Origin: Stenotrophomonas sp. MMGLT7
Lineage (GTDB): Bacteria; Pseudomonadota; Gammaproteobacteria; Xanthomonadales; Xanthomonadaceae
Direction of reading: 5' to 3'
Length of the DNA: 64,000 nucleotides
Assembly (NCBI RefSeq): GCF_021168555.1
Contig: NZ_JAJOZS010000001.1
Location: forward strand, 248,001-312,000
Below, in pieces: positions 1 to 8,365 of this stretch. The first letter of the stretch is position 1. Each line of letters begins with the position of its first letter. The position numbers and the translations under genes are program-made. The notes under the pieces are model-generated. The model made no database searches. It had not been told where the DNA came from and saw only the letters and a program-made list of their open reading frames with translations.

Positions 1-368
1 TCCCGGCGCTGGTCTCGGCCGGGCACGTGTTCGTGGCGATGCCGCCGCTGTTCCGCGTGGACGTCGGCAAGCAGGTGTTCTACGCGCTGGACGAGGACGA
101 GAAGCGCGCCATCCTGGAGAAGATCCAGCGCGACAAGCTCAAGGGCCAGGTCAGCGTGACCCGCTTCAAGGGCCTGGGCGAGATGAACCCGCAGCAGCTG
201 CGCGAATCCACCATCCACCCCGACACCCGCCGCCTGGTGCAGCTGACGGTGGACGACGACACCGAGCAGACCCGCTCGCTGATGGACATGCTGCTGGCCA
301 AGAAGCGCGCCGGCGACCGGAGGCAGTGGCTGGAGACCAAGGGCGACCTGGCCTCGCTGGAGGTCTGA
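1..368 (+). CDS. parE: DNA topoisomerase IV subunit B, C-terminal end (partial)
   Basis: Only the last about 121 codons are present; the gene enters from the left edge and the first whole codon is at base 3. The segment covers the end of the TOPRIM region and the tail of the type IIA topoisomerase B subunit, with the conserved stretch FKGLGEMNPQQL that follows the TOPRIM domain. The tail, containing MDMLLAKKRAGDRRQWLE and ending in SLEV, resembles ParE rather than GyrB. With ParC it decatenates daughter chromosomes in the cytoplasm. It converges on the next gene across a 52-base gap in which I see no clear terminator. Confidence 0.93.
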   Translation, partial: PALVSAGHVFVAMPPLFRVDVGKQVFYALDEDEKRAILEKIQRDKLKGQVSVTRFKGLGEMNPQQLRESTIHPDTRRLVQLTVDDDTEQTRSLMDMLLAKKRAGDRRQWLETKGDLASLEV

Positions 369-420
369 CGCAGGCGGTTCGCCATCACGGGGCGTGGTGG
401 CGGCGCCAATGGCCGCGGTC

Positions 421-1245
421 TCAGCGCACGCCTTCGAGCACGTGCGTGGCCCCGGTGACCACCCCGCAGGCATGGTCCTGCAGTTCCTCGCCGCTGGCGA
501 AGTTGGCCGCGGCCGGGTCCAGCCGGGTCGCCAGCACCACGAAGCCCGGCCCGCGCGCGTCCTCGGCGCCGGCGACCACCAGCGAGTAGCGGCCGACGCT
601 GTCGCCCGGCGGCAATGACTGTGCCAGCAGGTGCACGGGGTCGGCGGTCAGCACCTCGCCGGGCAGGTAGCGCGCCAGATACGCGTGGCCGCGCAGCGGC
701 TCGGGCAACGGCGCGAAGCGCTCGCCGATCGCGGGCGCCTGCCGCGCCAGCGCCGCGGCGACATCGGCGCGCAGGCAGTCCAGGTGCACGTGCAGCTGCT
801 CCTGCGAACGGCCGTGCGGCGAGTTCAGCGCCAGGCTCATGTAGCGCCGCGGCAGCGGCCGCCCCAGCGCCCGCTCGACGAAGCCGCGCGCCTGCCAGGC
901 CAGGCCGAAGTAGTTCGGCGTGCCCGGGCGCAGCAGCTGCGGGTCCTCGATCCCGGTCACGCGCTGCAGCGGCAGCAGCAGGTACTGGTAGTGGCCGTGG
1001 TGGTCCTTCAGCACCGCCGAGCGCCGCCCCGGCTCCGGCCAGACCGCCACGCAGTCCGGCGCCCGCTCCGTCGCCTGCGCGTTGCAGCGCGTACTGACGA
1101 TCCGCCACAGCGCATCCGGGTCGCGCACCTTGCCGGCCGCCAGCGTGGCCGTCGTCGCCGCCAGCGCCAGCGACATGCCCAGCAATCCCGCACGCAGCGC
1201 TCTCAAACGACGACTCCGGCCCGATCCCGTGAAGGCGCCCATCAT
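421..1245 (-). CDS. cdh: CDP-diacylglycerol pyrophosphatase
   Basis: The 274-residue product matches the Cdh family, which hydrolyses CDP-diacylglycerol to phosphatidate and CMP at the inner membrane. Visible signs are an N-terminal hydrophobic segment that would act as signal or anchor (about residues 15-40), a DxxCVAVWPEPGRR stretch, and the HIT-like HVHLDCLR motif expected to hold the catalytic histidines. I chose the paired ATG codons at 1245/1242 because the open frame further upstream encodes an unconvincing, non-membrane N-terminus and overlaps the divergent promoter region. It is divergent from the S10 peptidase gene, with 108 bases between the starts. Confidence 0.8.
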   Translation of the reverse strand: MMGAFTGSGRSRRLRALRAGLLGMSLALAATTATLAAGKVRDPDALWRIVSTRCNAQATERAPDCVAVWPEPGRRSAVLKDHHGHYQYLLLPLQRVTGIEDPQLLRPGTPNYFGLAWQARGFVERALGRPLPRRYMSLALNSPHGRSQEQLHVHLDCLRADVAAALARQAPAIGERFAPLPEPLRGHAYLARYLPGEVLTADPVHLLAQSLPPGDSVGRYSLVVAGAEDARGPGFVVLATRLDPAAANFASGEELQDHACGVVTGATHVLEGVR

Positions 1246-1353
1246 AATCGGAAGGCCATGACCGCCGATTGTCGTTCCATGGCTTTGGGCACATCCGCGC
1301 ACGCGCGCCGCGCCCTAGCATCGGCCGCTTCCCCCGGAGAATCGACGCATCGC

Positions 1354-2856
1354 ATGAAATCCCTGCTCCGCAATGCCGCGCTGGTTGCCGGCCTGCTGCT
1401 CGCCGTCCCCGCCGCGCTGGCCGCGGATCCGCCCTCGCCGGACGAGCCCGGCGGCGACAAGGCCGGCCCGCCGGCACCGGCGCCGCTGCCGGCCGATGCC
1501 TCGGTGCGCCAGTCCACCCGCATCGACGGCCGCACGCTCGGCTACACCGCCACCGTCGGCACCCTGCCGGTCAAGGACGACAAGGGCAGGACCAGCGGCG
1601 AGGTGGTGTTCACCGCCTACACCGTCGAAGGCCGGGACCGGCCGGTGACGTTCGCCCTCAACGGTGGCCCGGGCGCGTCCTCGGTCTACCTCAACCTGGG
1701 CGCGATCGGGCCCAAGGTGGTCGCCTTCGGCGGCGCCGGCGACAGCGCCTCGGCGCCGGCCACGCTGCGCGACAACCCGGGCACCTGGCTGGACTTCACC
1801 GACCTGGTGTTCATCGACCCGGTCGGCACCGGCTTCAGCCGCGCGCTGGTCGGCGAGGAGGAGGCCAAGAAGCAGTTCTACAACCCCAAGGCCGACGTCG
1901 AGTACCTCTCGCGCACGATCTACGACTGGCTGGTCAGGAACGGGCGCCTGCAGTCGCGCAAGTACCTGGTCGGCGAGAGCTACGGCGGCTTCCGCGGCCC
2001 GCGCATCACCCACTACCTGCAGACCCGGCTGGGCGTGGCGATGAACGGCGTGGTGCTGGTCTCGCCCTATCTCAACCCGACCCTGGACGACAACGGCGAC
2101 GTCTCGCCGCTGGCGTGGATGCTCACCCTGCCCTCGATCGCCGCCGCGCACCTGGAGCGCGAGGGCCGGCTCACCGACGCCAACATGCGCCAGGTGATCG
2201 ACTACACCCGCGGCGACTACGCGGTGGCGCTGATGAAGGGCCGCTCCGACCCGCAGGCCAGCGAGGCGATGATCCGCCGGGTGACCGAGCTGACCGGGCT
2301 CGATGCGGCCTACGTGCGCCGCGCCGGCGGCCGCCTGGAGACCCAGGCCTACCTGCGCGAGGCGTTCCGCGACCGGGGCGAGCTGGGCAGCCGCTACGAC
2401 GCCAACGTCACCGCCTTCGACCCGTTCCCGAACGACCCGGAGCAGCGCGCCAACGACCCGCTGCTGGACAGCATCATCGCCCCCACCACCACCGCGATGG
2501 TGGATTTCGTCACCCGCGTGGTGGGCTGGAAGGTCGATGCGCGCTACCAGGCCCTCAACTACGAGGTGAACCGGCTGTGGGACTGGAACGACGAGCTGCG
2601 CAAGGGCGCGGTGACCCAGCTGCGCCAGGCGGTGGCGATCGACCCGCGGCTGCGGGTACTGATCGCCCACGGCTGGAACGACCTGTCGTGCCCGTTCATG
2701 GGCTCGGTGCTGACCGTCGACCAGATGCCGGCGATGGGCAGCGACCCGGACCGCGTGCAGGTGCGCAACTATCCCGGCGGGCACATGTTCTACAACCGCG
2801 CCGACAGCCAGGCCACGTTCCGGCGCGACGTGCAGGCGCTGTACGCCACGCACTGA
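1354..2856 (+). CDS. Exported serine carboxypeptidase, peptidase family S10
   Basis: The 500-residue protein starts with a clear Sec signal peptide (residues 1-23, ending LLAVPAALA) followed by a Pro/Gly-rich linker to about residue 45. It then shows S10 landmarks: the oxyanion-type NGGPGASS near residue 103, the nucleophile in GESYGG (S209), a probable catalytic aspartate in HGWNDLSCP (D443) and the histidine in GGHMF (H477). Family members cut C-terminal residues; here the site would be the periplasm or outside the cell. The open frame continues far upstream, but a GGAGA lies 13 bases before the ATG at 1354 and only this start gives a signal peptide. The substrate is unknown. Confidence 0.88.
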   Translation: MKSLLRNAALVAGLLLAVPAALAADPPSPDEPGGDKAGPPAPAPLPADASVRQSTRIDGRTLGYTATVGTLPVKDDKGRTSGEVVFTAYTVEGRDRPVTFALNGGPGASSVYLNLGAIGPKVVAFGGAGDSASAPATLRDNPGTWLDFTDLVFIDPVGTGFSRALVGEEEAKKQFYNPKADVEYLSRTIYDWLVRNGRLQSRKYLVGESYGGFRGPRITHYLQTRLGVAMNGVVLVSPYLNPTLDDNGDVSPLAWMLTLPSIAAAHLEREGRLTDANMRQVIDYTRGDYAVALMKGRSDPQASEAMIRRVTELTGLDAAYVRRAGGRLETQAYLREAFRDRGELGSRYDANVTAFDPFPNDPEQRANDPLLDSIIAPTTTAMVDFVTRVVGWKVDARYQALNYEVNRLWDWNDELRKGAVTQLRQAVAIDPRLRVLIAHGWNDLSCPFMGSVLTVDQMPAMGSDPDRVQVRNYPGGHMFYNRADSQATFRRDVQALYATH

Positions 2857-2890
2857 GAACCTCTTCCAAGCATCAACCTGGATGTTCCCC

Positions 2891-2970
2891 GTGGGAGCGG
2901 CGTAAGCCGCGATGCCGCTGGCGCCGAAGCTTCGGTCCAGCAGGCATCGCGGCCCACGTGGCTCCCGCAA
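2891..2970. repeat. Degenerate REP-type palindrome
   Basis: Two arms, GTGGGAGCGGCGTAAGCCGC on the left and an imperfect reverse complement ending GTGGCTCCCGC on the right, flank a spacer. The left arm is a diverged version of the GTAGGAGCGACTTCAGTCGC hairpins at 9510, 52395 and 58844. It lies between two convergent genes and may fold into a transcript-end hairpin for both. Confidence 0.6.
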
Positions 2971-3017
2971 GAACGATCCCGGCATGTGTCGCCTCCAGGC
3001 CGGGATCTTGAACCGGC

Positions 3018-4139
3018 TCAGGTCCAGCCGAACAGCTCGAACAGCCTCAGGATCAGGTAGGACACCGCGCCGGCCGCCGGGATCGTCAGGATCCACGCCC
3101 AGACGATGCGCTCGATCACGCCCAGGCGCAGCGAACGCGGGTTCTTGGCGAAGCCCACGCCCATGATCGCGGTGGAGATGCTGTGGGTGGTGGACACCGG
3201 CATGCCGAAGTGCGCGGCCACGGTGAGGATGGTCGCCGAGCTGGTCTCGGCGGCGAAGCCGTGGATCGGGTGCAGCTTGACCATCTTGTGGCCCAGCGTC
3301 TTGATGATCTTCCAGCCGCCGGAGGCGGTGCCGGCGGCCATCACCAGCGCGCAGGTCAGCACGATCCACATCGGGATGCCGCCGCTGTCGTGGGCGGCCG
3401 GATGCAGGAACCACAGCCAGCCCGGCAGCGCGTCGAGCGCGCCCACCGACTCGGCGCCGATCAGGGTCATGGCGATGATGCCCATGGTCTTCTGCGCGTC
3501 GTTGTGGCCGTGGGCGTAGCCCATGTAGGCGGCCGAGGCGATCTGCGCCTTGCCGAAGAAGGCATTGACCCAGCGCGGGCGCGACAGCCGGCCGATCGGC
3601 CCGCCGATCCTGGCCATGGCGGCGATGATCGCCCACAGCAGCATCATCACGATCACGCCGAGGATGAAGCCGGCGATCGGCGAGGTGATCATCGGCAGGA
3701 ACACCTTCCACAGCAGGCCCTTGTTCTTGGCCCAGTTGCCGATGTTCTCCGACCAGATCAGCGCGTCCCAGTTGTTGTGCGCGGCCGCCAGGCCGGCGCC
3801 GCACAGGCCGCCGATCAGCGCGTGCGAGGACGAGGACGGCAGGCCCTTCCACCAGGTGATGAGGTTCCAGATGATGCCGCCCAGCAGCGCGCACAGGATC
3901 ACCTGCGGGGTGGCGTCGACCACCTCGGTGTTGAGCAGCCCCGAGGCGATGGTCAGCGCCACCGCGGTGCCGGTCAGCGCGCCGACCAGGTTCATGCCCG
4001 CGGCCAGCATCACCGCCCAGCCCGGCGACAGCACCTTGGTGGCGACCACGGTGGCGATGGAGTTGGCGGTGTCGTGGAAGCCGTTGATGAACTCGAACAC
4101 CAGCGCCGCCAGGACCACCACGATGACCAGGGTCAGCAT
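3018..4139 (-). CDS. pit: Inorganic phosphate transporter, PiT family
   Basis: A 373-residue, strongly hydrophobic protein with about ten membrane segments. It carries the two inverted PiT signatures, FINGFHDTANS near residue 18 and GYAHGHNDAQK near the middle, which form the phosphate/cation path of these low-affinity symporters. The ATG at 4139 is preceded six bases away by GGGAGG, which decides the start over a longer frame to 4175. It is the second gene after the DUF47 gene (139-base gap, same strand), the classic orfA-pit order in which DUF47 is the partner regulator. The upstream Pho-box-like site suggests control by PhoB. Confidence 0.93.
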   Translation of the reverse strand: MLTLVIVVVLAALVFEFINGFHDTANSIATVVATKVLSPGWAVMLAAGMNLVGALTGTAVALTIASGLLNTEVVDATPQVILCALLGGIIWNLITWWKGLPSSSSHALIGGLCGAGLAAAHNNWDALIWSENIGNWAKNKGLLWKVFLPMITSPIAGFILGVIVMMLLWAIIAAMARIGGPIGRLSRPRWVNAFFGKAQIASAAYMGYAHGHNDAQKTMGIIAMTLIGAESVGALDALPGWLWFLHPAAHDSGGIPMWIVLTCALVMAAGTASGGWKIIKTLGHKMVKLHPIHGFAAETSSATILTVAAHFGMPVSTTHSISTAIMGVGFAKNPRSLRLGVIERIVWAWILTIPAAGAVSYLILRLFELFGWT

Positions 4140-4278
4140 CGCGGCCTCCCCGAAGCGATCGAAGCGGCCTGCCACCCGGCAAGGCCGGCGGCGGCCTGCA
4201 GGGACAGTCCGGGGACACCGGCGCGAGCGCCGCCGCGCACTCCGCGGCGGGAGCCGTAAGAAATCTGCAACATGTCCA

Positions 4279-4905
4279 TCAGGAGTTCTTGAGCACGATC
4301 TGGTACGCCACCACGCCGGCCTCGCGGCAGCGGTCGATGGCCTTCTCCAGGATTTCGAAGAACTCCTTGAGCAGGAACATCTGCAGGTTGTCCAGGCGAC
4401 CGGAATAGATGTCGCGGTACAGCTCCAGCATCAGCCGGTCGGCCTCGTTCTCGATCGCGCGCAGCTTGTCGTTGAGCGCGGTCATGCGGTCCAGGTTCAT
4501 GTGGCGCAGGTCCTTGACCATCTCCACCACCACCCCGGCGGCCTGCTCCAGCATCGCCGCGCGCGGGGCGAAATCGATGTGCTCCAGGTGCCGGGTGGCC
4601 AGCGAGTAGCGGTCGGCGAACTTCTCCACCTGCTTGGGGATCTTGTACAGGGCCGAGCCCAGCGCCTCGATGTCCTCGCGCTCGATCGGGGTCATGAAGC
4701 TGTCCACCAGCGCCTGGCTGATCTTGTCCGAGGCCGCGCGCTCGCGCAGGCGCGCCAGCTTGAAGGCGTCCAGCGCCGGCTGGCGGTCGGAGTCGCGCAT
4801 CATCGCGTGCAGCGCCTTGGCGCTGTCGTAGGCGGCGTCGGCCGCTTCGTCGAGCAGGGTGTAGAACTGCTTGCCGGAGCCAAAGATGGTCTGCAACGAA
4901 AACAT
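4279..4905 (-). CDS. DUF47 (PhoU-like) Pit accessory protein
   Basis: A 208-residue, mainly helical protein rich in charged heptad-like segments, characteristic of the DUF47/PhoU_div family (Pit accessory protein). It includes RAIENEADRLMLELY and FFEILEKAIDRCREAG near the C-terminus, both conserved in the family. Members sit beside pit genes and are thought to modulate transport activity from the cytoplasmic side. I use the ATG at 4905, which begins MFSLQTIFGSG as in homologues; a longer frame from 4941 adds 12 unconserved residues. It is the first gene of the DUF47-pit pair, and a tandem heptamer resembling a Pho box lies about 50 bases upstream. Confidence 0.88.
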   Translation of the reverse strand: MFSLQTIFGSGKQFYTLLDEAADAAYDSAKALHAMMRDSDRQPALDAFKLARLRERAASDKISQALVDSFMTPIEREDIEALGSALYKIPKQVEKFADRYSLATRHLEHIDFAPRAAMLEQAAGVVVEMVKDLRHMNLDRMTALNDKLRAIENEADRLMLELYRDIYSGRLDNLQMFLLKEFFEILEKAIDRCREAGVVAYQIVLKNS

Positions 4906-4950
4906 GTAAAGCCTGTCCAGCCGTCGCGGGGAGGACGGCACCGGGGCGGA

Positions 4951-4971
4951 ATTATGACGGTTAGATGACCG
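4951..4971 (-). promoter_or_regulatory. Pho-box-like site overlapping a possible -10 of the DUF47-pit operon
   Basis: On the minus strand the sequence reads CGGTCAT-CTAA-CCGTCAT, two 7-base direct repeats with a 4-base spacer. Each differs at one or two positions from the PhoB half-site CTGTCAT. The second repeat runs directly into CATAAT, a plausible -10 hexamer 46 bases before the DUF47 ATG. Bound PhoB would cover the core promoter, which fits repression better than activation. Assignment is by eye against the enterobacterial/rhizobial consensus. Confidence 0.5.
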
Positions 4972-5157
4972 TCGTGGGTATCCGGGCCGGCGCTGCCGGC
5001 GCGCTTGCGATGCGCGGCGGGCTTTTTGCTAACATACCGCTGCGCCGACGTGCGCACCCTATGGACGAATCCTCCAAACCTCCCCCGAGTTGCCCGGCCC
5101 TGCGGACCGGCACCAGCGCCCTTCCCGCCCTCCTGTCGCCGCACCGGAGCCGCGCCG

Positions 5158-6471
5158 GTGCTTGAGTTCCTCATCGTTCTCGCCCTGATCGTGCTCAACG
5201 GCTTCTTCGCCATGTCGGAGATGTCGGTGATGACCTCGCGCAAGAGCCGTCTCAAGCAGATGGCCCAGAGCAGCAAGCGCGCCGCCAACGCGCTCAAGCT
5301 GGCCGAGAAGCCGGACAACTTCCTGTCCACGGTGCAGATCGGCATCACCCTGATCGGCGTGCTGACCGGCCTGTTCGGCGGCGAGGCCATCGGCCTGGTG
5401 TTCGCCGGCTGGCTGTCGGCGCTACTGCCGTCGCTGGCCGCCTATGCCGATGGCATCGGCAAGACCGTGGCGGTGGCGCTGATCACCTTCCTGACGCTGA
5501 TCTTCGGCGAACTGGTGCCCAAGCGGCTGGCGCTCACCCGCTCGGAGGCCATCGCCGGCGTCATCGCCATCCCGATGGGCTGGCTGGCGCGCATCGCCGC
5601 CCCCGCGGTCTGGGTGCTGGCGCGTACCACCCAGCTGGTGCTGCGCCTGCTGGGGCTGGGCAAGGACGAGTCGGTCTCGGTCAGCGAAGAGGAGATCCGC
5701 ATGCTGGTGGCCGAGAGCCACGAGCAGGGCGTGATCGACGACGACGAGCGCAACATGATGAACCGCGTGCTGCGGCTGGGCGACCGCACCGCCGACAGCC
5801 TGATGACGCCGCGCAACCGCATCGCCTGGCTCGACACCGAGGCGCCGGCCGAGAAGAACCTGAAGATCATGCGCGAGCACCAGTTCTCGCGCTATCCGGT
5901 CTATCGCGGCAACGACCAGGACATCGTCGGCGTGCTCGAGGTCAAGTCGCTGATCGCGCGCATGGACGGCGACGCCAGCCACCTGTTCCAGAGCCTGCGC
6001 GAGACGCTGTACGTGTCCGAGTCGACCCAGTCGATGAAGCTGCTGGAGATCTTCCGCGAGGAGCAGCAGTCGATGGCGCTGGTGGTGGACGAGTACGGCG
6101 AGATCCAGGGCCTGGTGACGATCAGCGACCTGATGGGCGCGGTGGTCGGGCGCATGCAGGCGTTCGAGGGCAGCGACGAGGACGCGCTGGTGGTCACCCG
6201 CGCCGACGGCTCGCTGCTGATCGACGGCTCGTTGTCGGTGGACGAGCTGCGCGAGGTTCTCGACGGCGCCGAGCTGCCGCCGGCGCAGGAAGGCGACTAC
6301 CACACGCTGGCCGGCATGTGCATCTACTACTTCGGCCGCATCCCCCACGCCGGCGAGTCGTTCGACTGGGCCGGCTGGCGCATCGAGGTGGTGGACCTGG
6401 ACGGCGCCCGCATCGACAAGCTGCTGCTCAGCAGGCTGCCGGAAGACCAGACCGATGACATCACCGGGTGA
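5158..6471 (+). CDS. CNNM-type transmembrane / CBS / CorC-HlyC domain protein (hemolysin family)
   Basis: The 437-residue protein has an N-terminal DUF21/CNNM membrane domain (about residues 1-195; FFAMSEMSVMTSRKSRL, then NFLSTVQIGITLIGVL and LIFGELVPKRLAL), a CBS pair (about 205-330; DSLMTPRNRIAWLDT and SMALVVDEYGEIQGLVT) and a C-terminal CorC_HlyC domain. Members are associated with Mg2+/Co2+ efflux or membrane integrity; the name hemolysin is historical. The GTG start at 5158 is favoured because the membrane domain begins there and CGGAG precedes it; a longer frame reaching 5005 gives a basic, low-complexity extension. It overlaps the ExoD gene by 17 bases. Confidence 0.88.
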   Translation: MLEFLIVLALIVLNGFFAMSEMSVMTSRKSRLKQMAQSSKRAANALKLAEKPDNFLSTVQIGITLIGVLTGLFGGEAIGLVFAGWLSALLPSLAAYADGIGKTVAVALITFLTLIFGELVPKRLALTRSEAIAGVIAIPMGWLARIAAPAVWVLARTTQLVLRLLGLGKDESVSVSEEEIRMLVAESHEQGVIDDDERNMMNRVLRLGDRTADSLMTPRNRIAWLDTEAPAEKNLKIMREHQFSRYPVYRGNDQDIVGVLEVKSLIARMDGDASHLFQSLRETLYVSESTQSMKLLEIFREEQQSMALVVDEYGEIQGLVTISDLMGAVVGRMQAFEGSDEDALVVTRADGSLLIDGSLSVDELREVLDGAELPPAQEGDYHTLAGMCIYYFGRIPHAGESFDWAGWRIEVVDLDGARIDKLLLSRLPEDQTDDITG

Positions 6472-7111
6472 AGCCCCCGCCCCCGGTGAGCGGCCGGTCT
6501 ACCGCAACGAGGGCATACGCACGCTGCTGGAGACCTTCACCCTGGGCGCTCCGGCCCAGGTGCTGCAGCTGAAAGTGATCCTGGCGGACCTGCGCGACAG
6601 CGGCTTCGGCGTGTTCCTGTTCGTGGCGATCCTGCCGGCCTTCATCCCGATCCCGGGATTCGGCGGCGCCATCAGCGGCCCGCTGGTGGTCCTGATCGGG
6701 CTGCAGATGCTGATCGGCCTGCGCAGGCCGTGGCTGCCGGGGTTCATCGGCAACCGCGGGCCGCGCCGCAGCACCATGACCCGCTTCATCGGCAAGATCT
6801 CGCCGATGCTGCGGTGGCTGGACCGCATGCTCAAGCCGCGCTGGAAGCCGCTGCTGGACTGGCCGCCGGCGCATGCCTTCAGCGGCCTGCTGCTGGTGCT
6901 GCTCGGCATCCTGCTTTCGCTGCCGATCCCACTGACCAACTATCTGTTCGGCGCCCTCCTGCTGCTGTACGCGCTGGCGCTGCTCGAACGCGATGGCCGC
7001 CTGATGGCGCTGTGCTGGACCGGCGGAGTCGCCTGCGTGGTCGTGTTCGGGCTGGCCTCGGGCCAGTTGGTCGACCTGTGCCGCGACTTGGTGGCGCGTT
7101 TCGCCGGCTGA
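6455..7111 (+). CDS. ExoD-family exopolysaccharide synthesis membrane protein
   Basis: A 218-residue protein with four or five membrane segments (near residues 47-65, 70-92, 145-170 and 185-205) and the ExoD-family pattern of paired PAFIPIPGFGGAISGP-like and LLSLPIPLTNYL loops. ExoD was named in Sinorhizobium for its effect on exopolysaccharide; its biochemical role is unsettled. The ATG lies inside the end of the preceding CNNM gene in another frame, so the two are probably translationally coupled. The gene ends 168 bases before the next start, in a stretch where I see no confident promoter. Confidence 0.82.
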   Translation: MTSPGEAPAPGERPVYRNEGIRTLLETFTLGAPAQVLQLKVILADLRDSGFGVFLFVAILPAFIPIPGFGGAISGPLVVLIGLQMLIGLRRPWLPGFIGNRGPRRSTMTRFIGKISPMLRWLDRMLKPRWKPLLDWPPAHAFSGLLLVLLGILLSLPIPLTNYLFGALLLLYALALLERDGRLMALCWTGGVACVVVFGLASGQLVDLCRDLVARFAG

Positions 7112-7279
7112 GCAACCGCCCGCCGTGGAACCAGGGCCGCGTTCGGCTCCGTTCTTGATTTTCCCGGTGTCGTCGTTCGCCGGCGATGGCTAGAATGCGC
7201 CGGGTATACCGCTCCCTAGCCGACGCCATCGGCGGTCCAATGGTCTCCGCGTGAGACCGTCCTCTTCACGAGACCGACG

Positions 7280-8356
7280 ATGAACAGACGTAGTTTTCTG
7301 CAGGCGATCCTGGTCTGCTGCCTGCTCCTGCTGGCGAGCGCAGCCGCCACCGCACAGTCCCGTCCCGGCGACACCGGCGCCGCTCCGGCCACGACCGGCA
7401 TCCTGCTGCTCGCCCATGGCAGCAACGACGAGCGCTGGAATACCGAAGTCCGCCGGGTGGCCGCACAGGCCGACCAGACCATGCCCACCGAGGTCGCCTT
7501 CGGCATGGCCACCCGGGCGACGATCCAGCAGGCGGCCGATCGCCTGCTGGCACGCGGCGTCGGCGAGATCGTCGCCGTACCCCTGTTCGTCAGTTCGCAC
7601 AGTTCGGTGATCGACAGTACGGCCTACCTGCTCGGCCTGCGTGCGGACGCCCCGGAAGACCTGGCCATGTTCGCCGCGATGGCGCACGGCGCGCCTCATG
7701 GCGCGCACGGCACTGACGCTCCCGCCGGCGCTGCGGCCGCACACCCGCACCACCACCCGGCCGCCGCGCCATCTGCGCAGCCGGCGTCGGCCGAGGCGGT
7801 CACGCCCATCAGCCTGCCGGTCCCGGTGCGGATGGCACCGGCGCTCGACCGCCACCCCATCGTCGCGCAGATCCTGGGCGAGCGCGCCGCCTCGATCAGC
7901 CGCGATCCCGCCCACGAAACGGTACTGCTGGTGGCGCACGGCCCGGTGCGCGACGCCGAGGACCGGCTGTGGCTGGGCGACATGCAGCAGCTGGCGGAGC
8001 AGATGCGGGCCACCACCGGCTACGCGGGGATCGAATGCCTCACGCTGCGCGACGATGCCGGCCCCGAGGTCCGCGACGCCGCCACGCAGCGCCTGCGGCA
8101 GCAGGTCGAACACGCGACCGCGGCCGGCAACGCGGTGCTGGTGGTGCCGCTGCTGCTGTCCTACGGCGGCATCGAGCAGGGCCTGCGCGAGCGCCTGCAG
8201 GGCCTGGCCTACAGGATGCCGACGCAGGCGCTGCTGCCGGACGCCAGGATCGCGGCCTGGGTCCTGGACAGCGCGCGCGCCCAGGCCGGAGCCGGCACGC
8301 CTGCATCCGGCGGCCAGCAGGCAGCGAACGCGCAGGCGCCGGGCCGGCCGCGCTGA
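7280..8356 (+). CDS. Tat-exported two-lobed CbiX/SirB-like protein with histidine-rich linker
   Basis: A 358-residue protein with two homologous CbiX-type lobes. Lobe 1 (about residues 39-125) has ILLLAHGSNDERW with H46 and PLFVSSHSS with H107, as in sirohydrochlorin cobalto/ferrochelatases. Lobe 2 (about 215-335) has VLLVAHGP with H220, but the second histidine position reads PLLLSYGG. A linker between them holds HGAPHGAHG and HPHHHP. The N-terminus NRRSFLQ followed by a hydrophobic run to ATAQS looks like a twin-arginine signal, so the protein should be periplasmic, unlike cytoplasmic chelatases. No tetrapyrrole genes are nearby. It could bind or insert metal, but the substrate cannot be told. 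It converges on the next gene nine bases away. Confidence 0.8.
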   Translation: MNRRSFLQAILVCCLLLLASAAATAQSRPGDTGAAPATTGILLLAHGSNDERWNTEVRRVAAQADQTMPTEVAFGMATRATIQQAADRLLARGVGEIVAVPLFVSSHSSVIDSTAYLLGLRADAPEDLAMFAAMAHGAPHGAHGTDAPAGAAAAHPHHHPAAAPSAQPASAEAVTPISLPVPVRMAPALDRHPIVAQILGERAASISRDPAHETVLLVAHGPVRDAEDRLWLGDMQQLAEQMRATTGYAGIECLTLRDDAGPEVRDAATQRLRQQVEHATAAGNAVLVVPLLLSYGGIEQGLRERLQGLAYRMPTQALLPDARIAAWVLDSARAQAGAGTPASGGQQAANAQAPGRPR

Positions 8357-8365
8357 AGCAATCGG

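Noticed and set aside
1-368. gyrB as identity of the first partial gene
   Set aside because: The tail MDMLLAKKRAGDRRQWLE and end SLEV follow ParE rather than GyrB.
1315-4218. Minus-strand open frame of 967 codons across the S10 peptidase and pit
   Set aside because: It is out of frame with pit and antisense to the peptidase, and has low-complexity composition.
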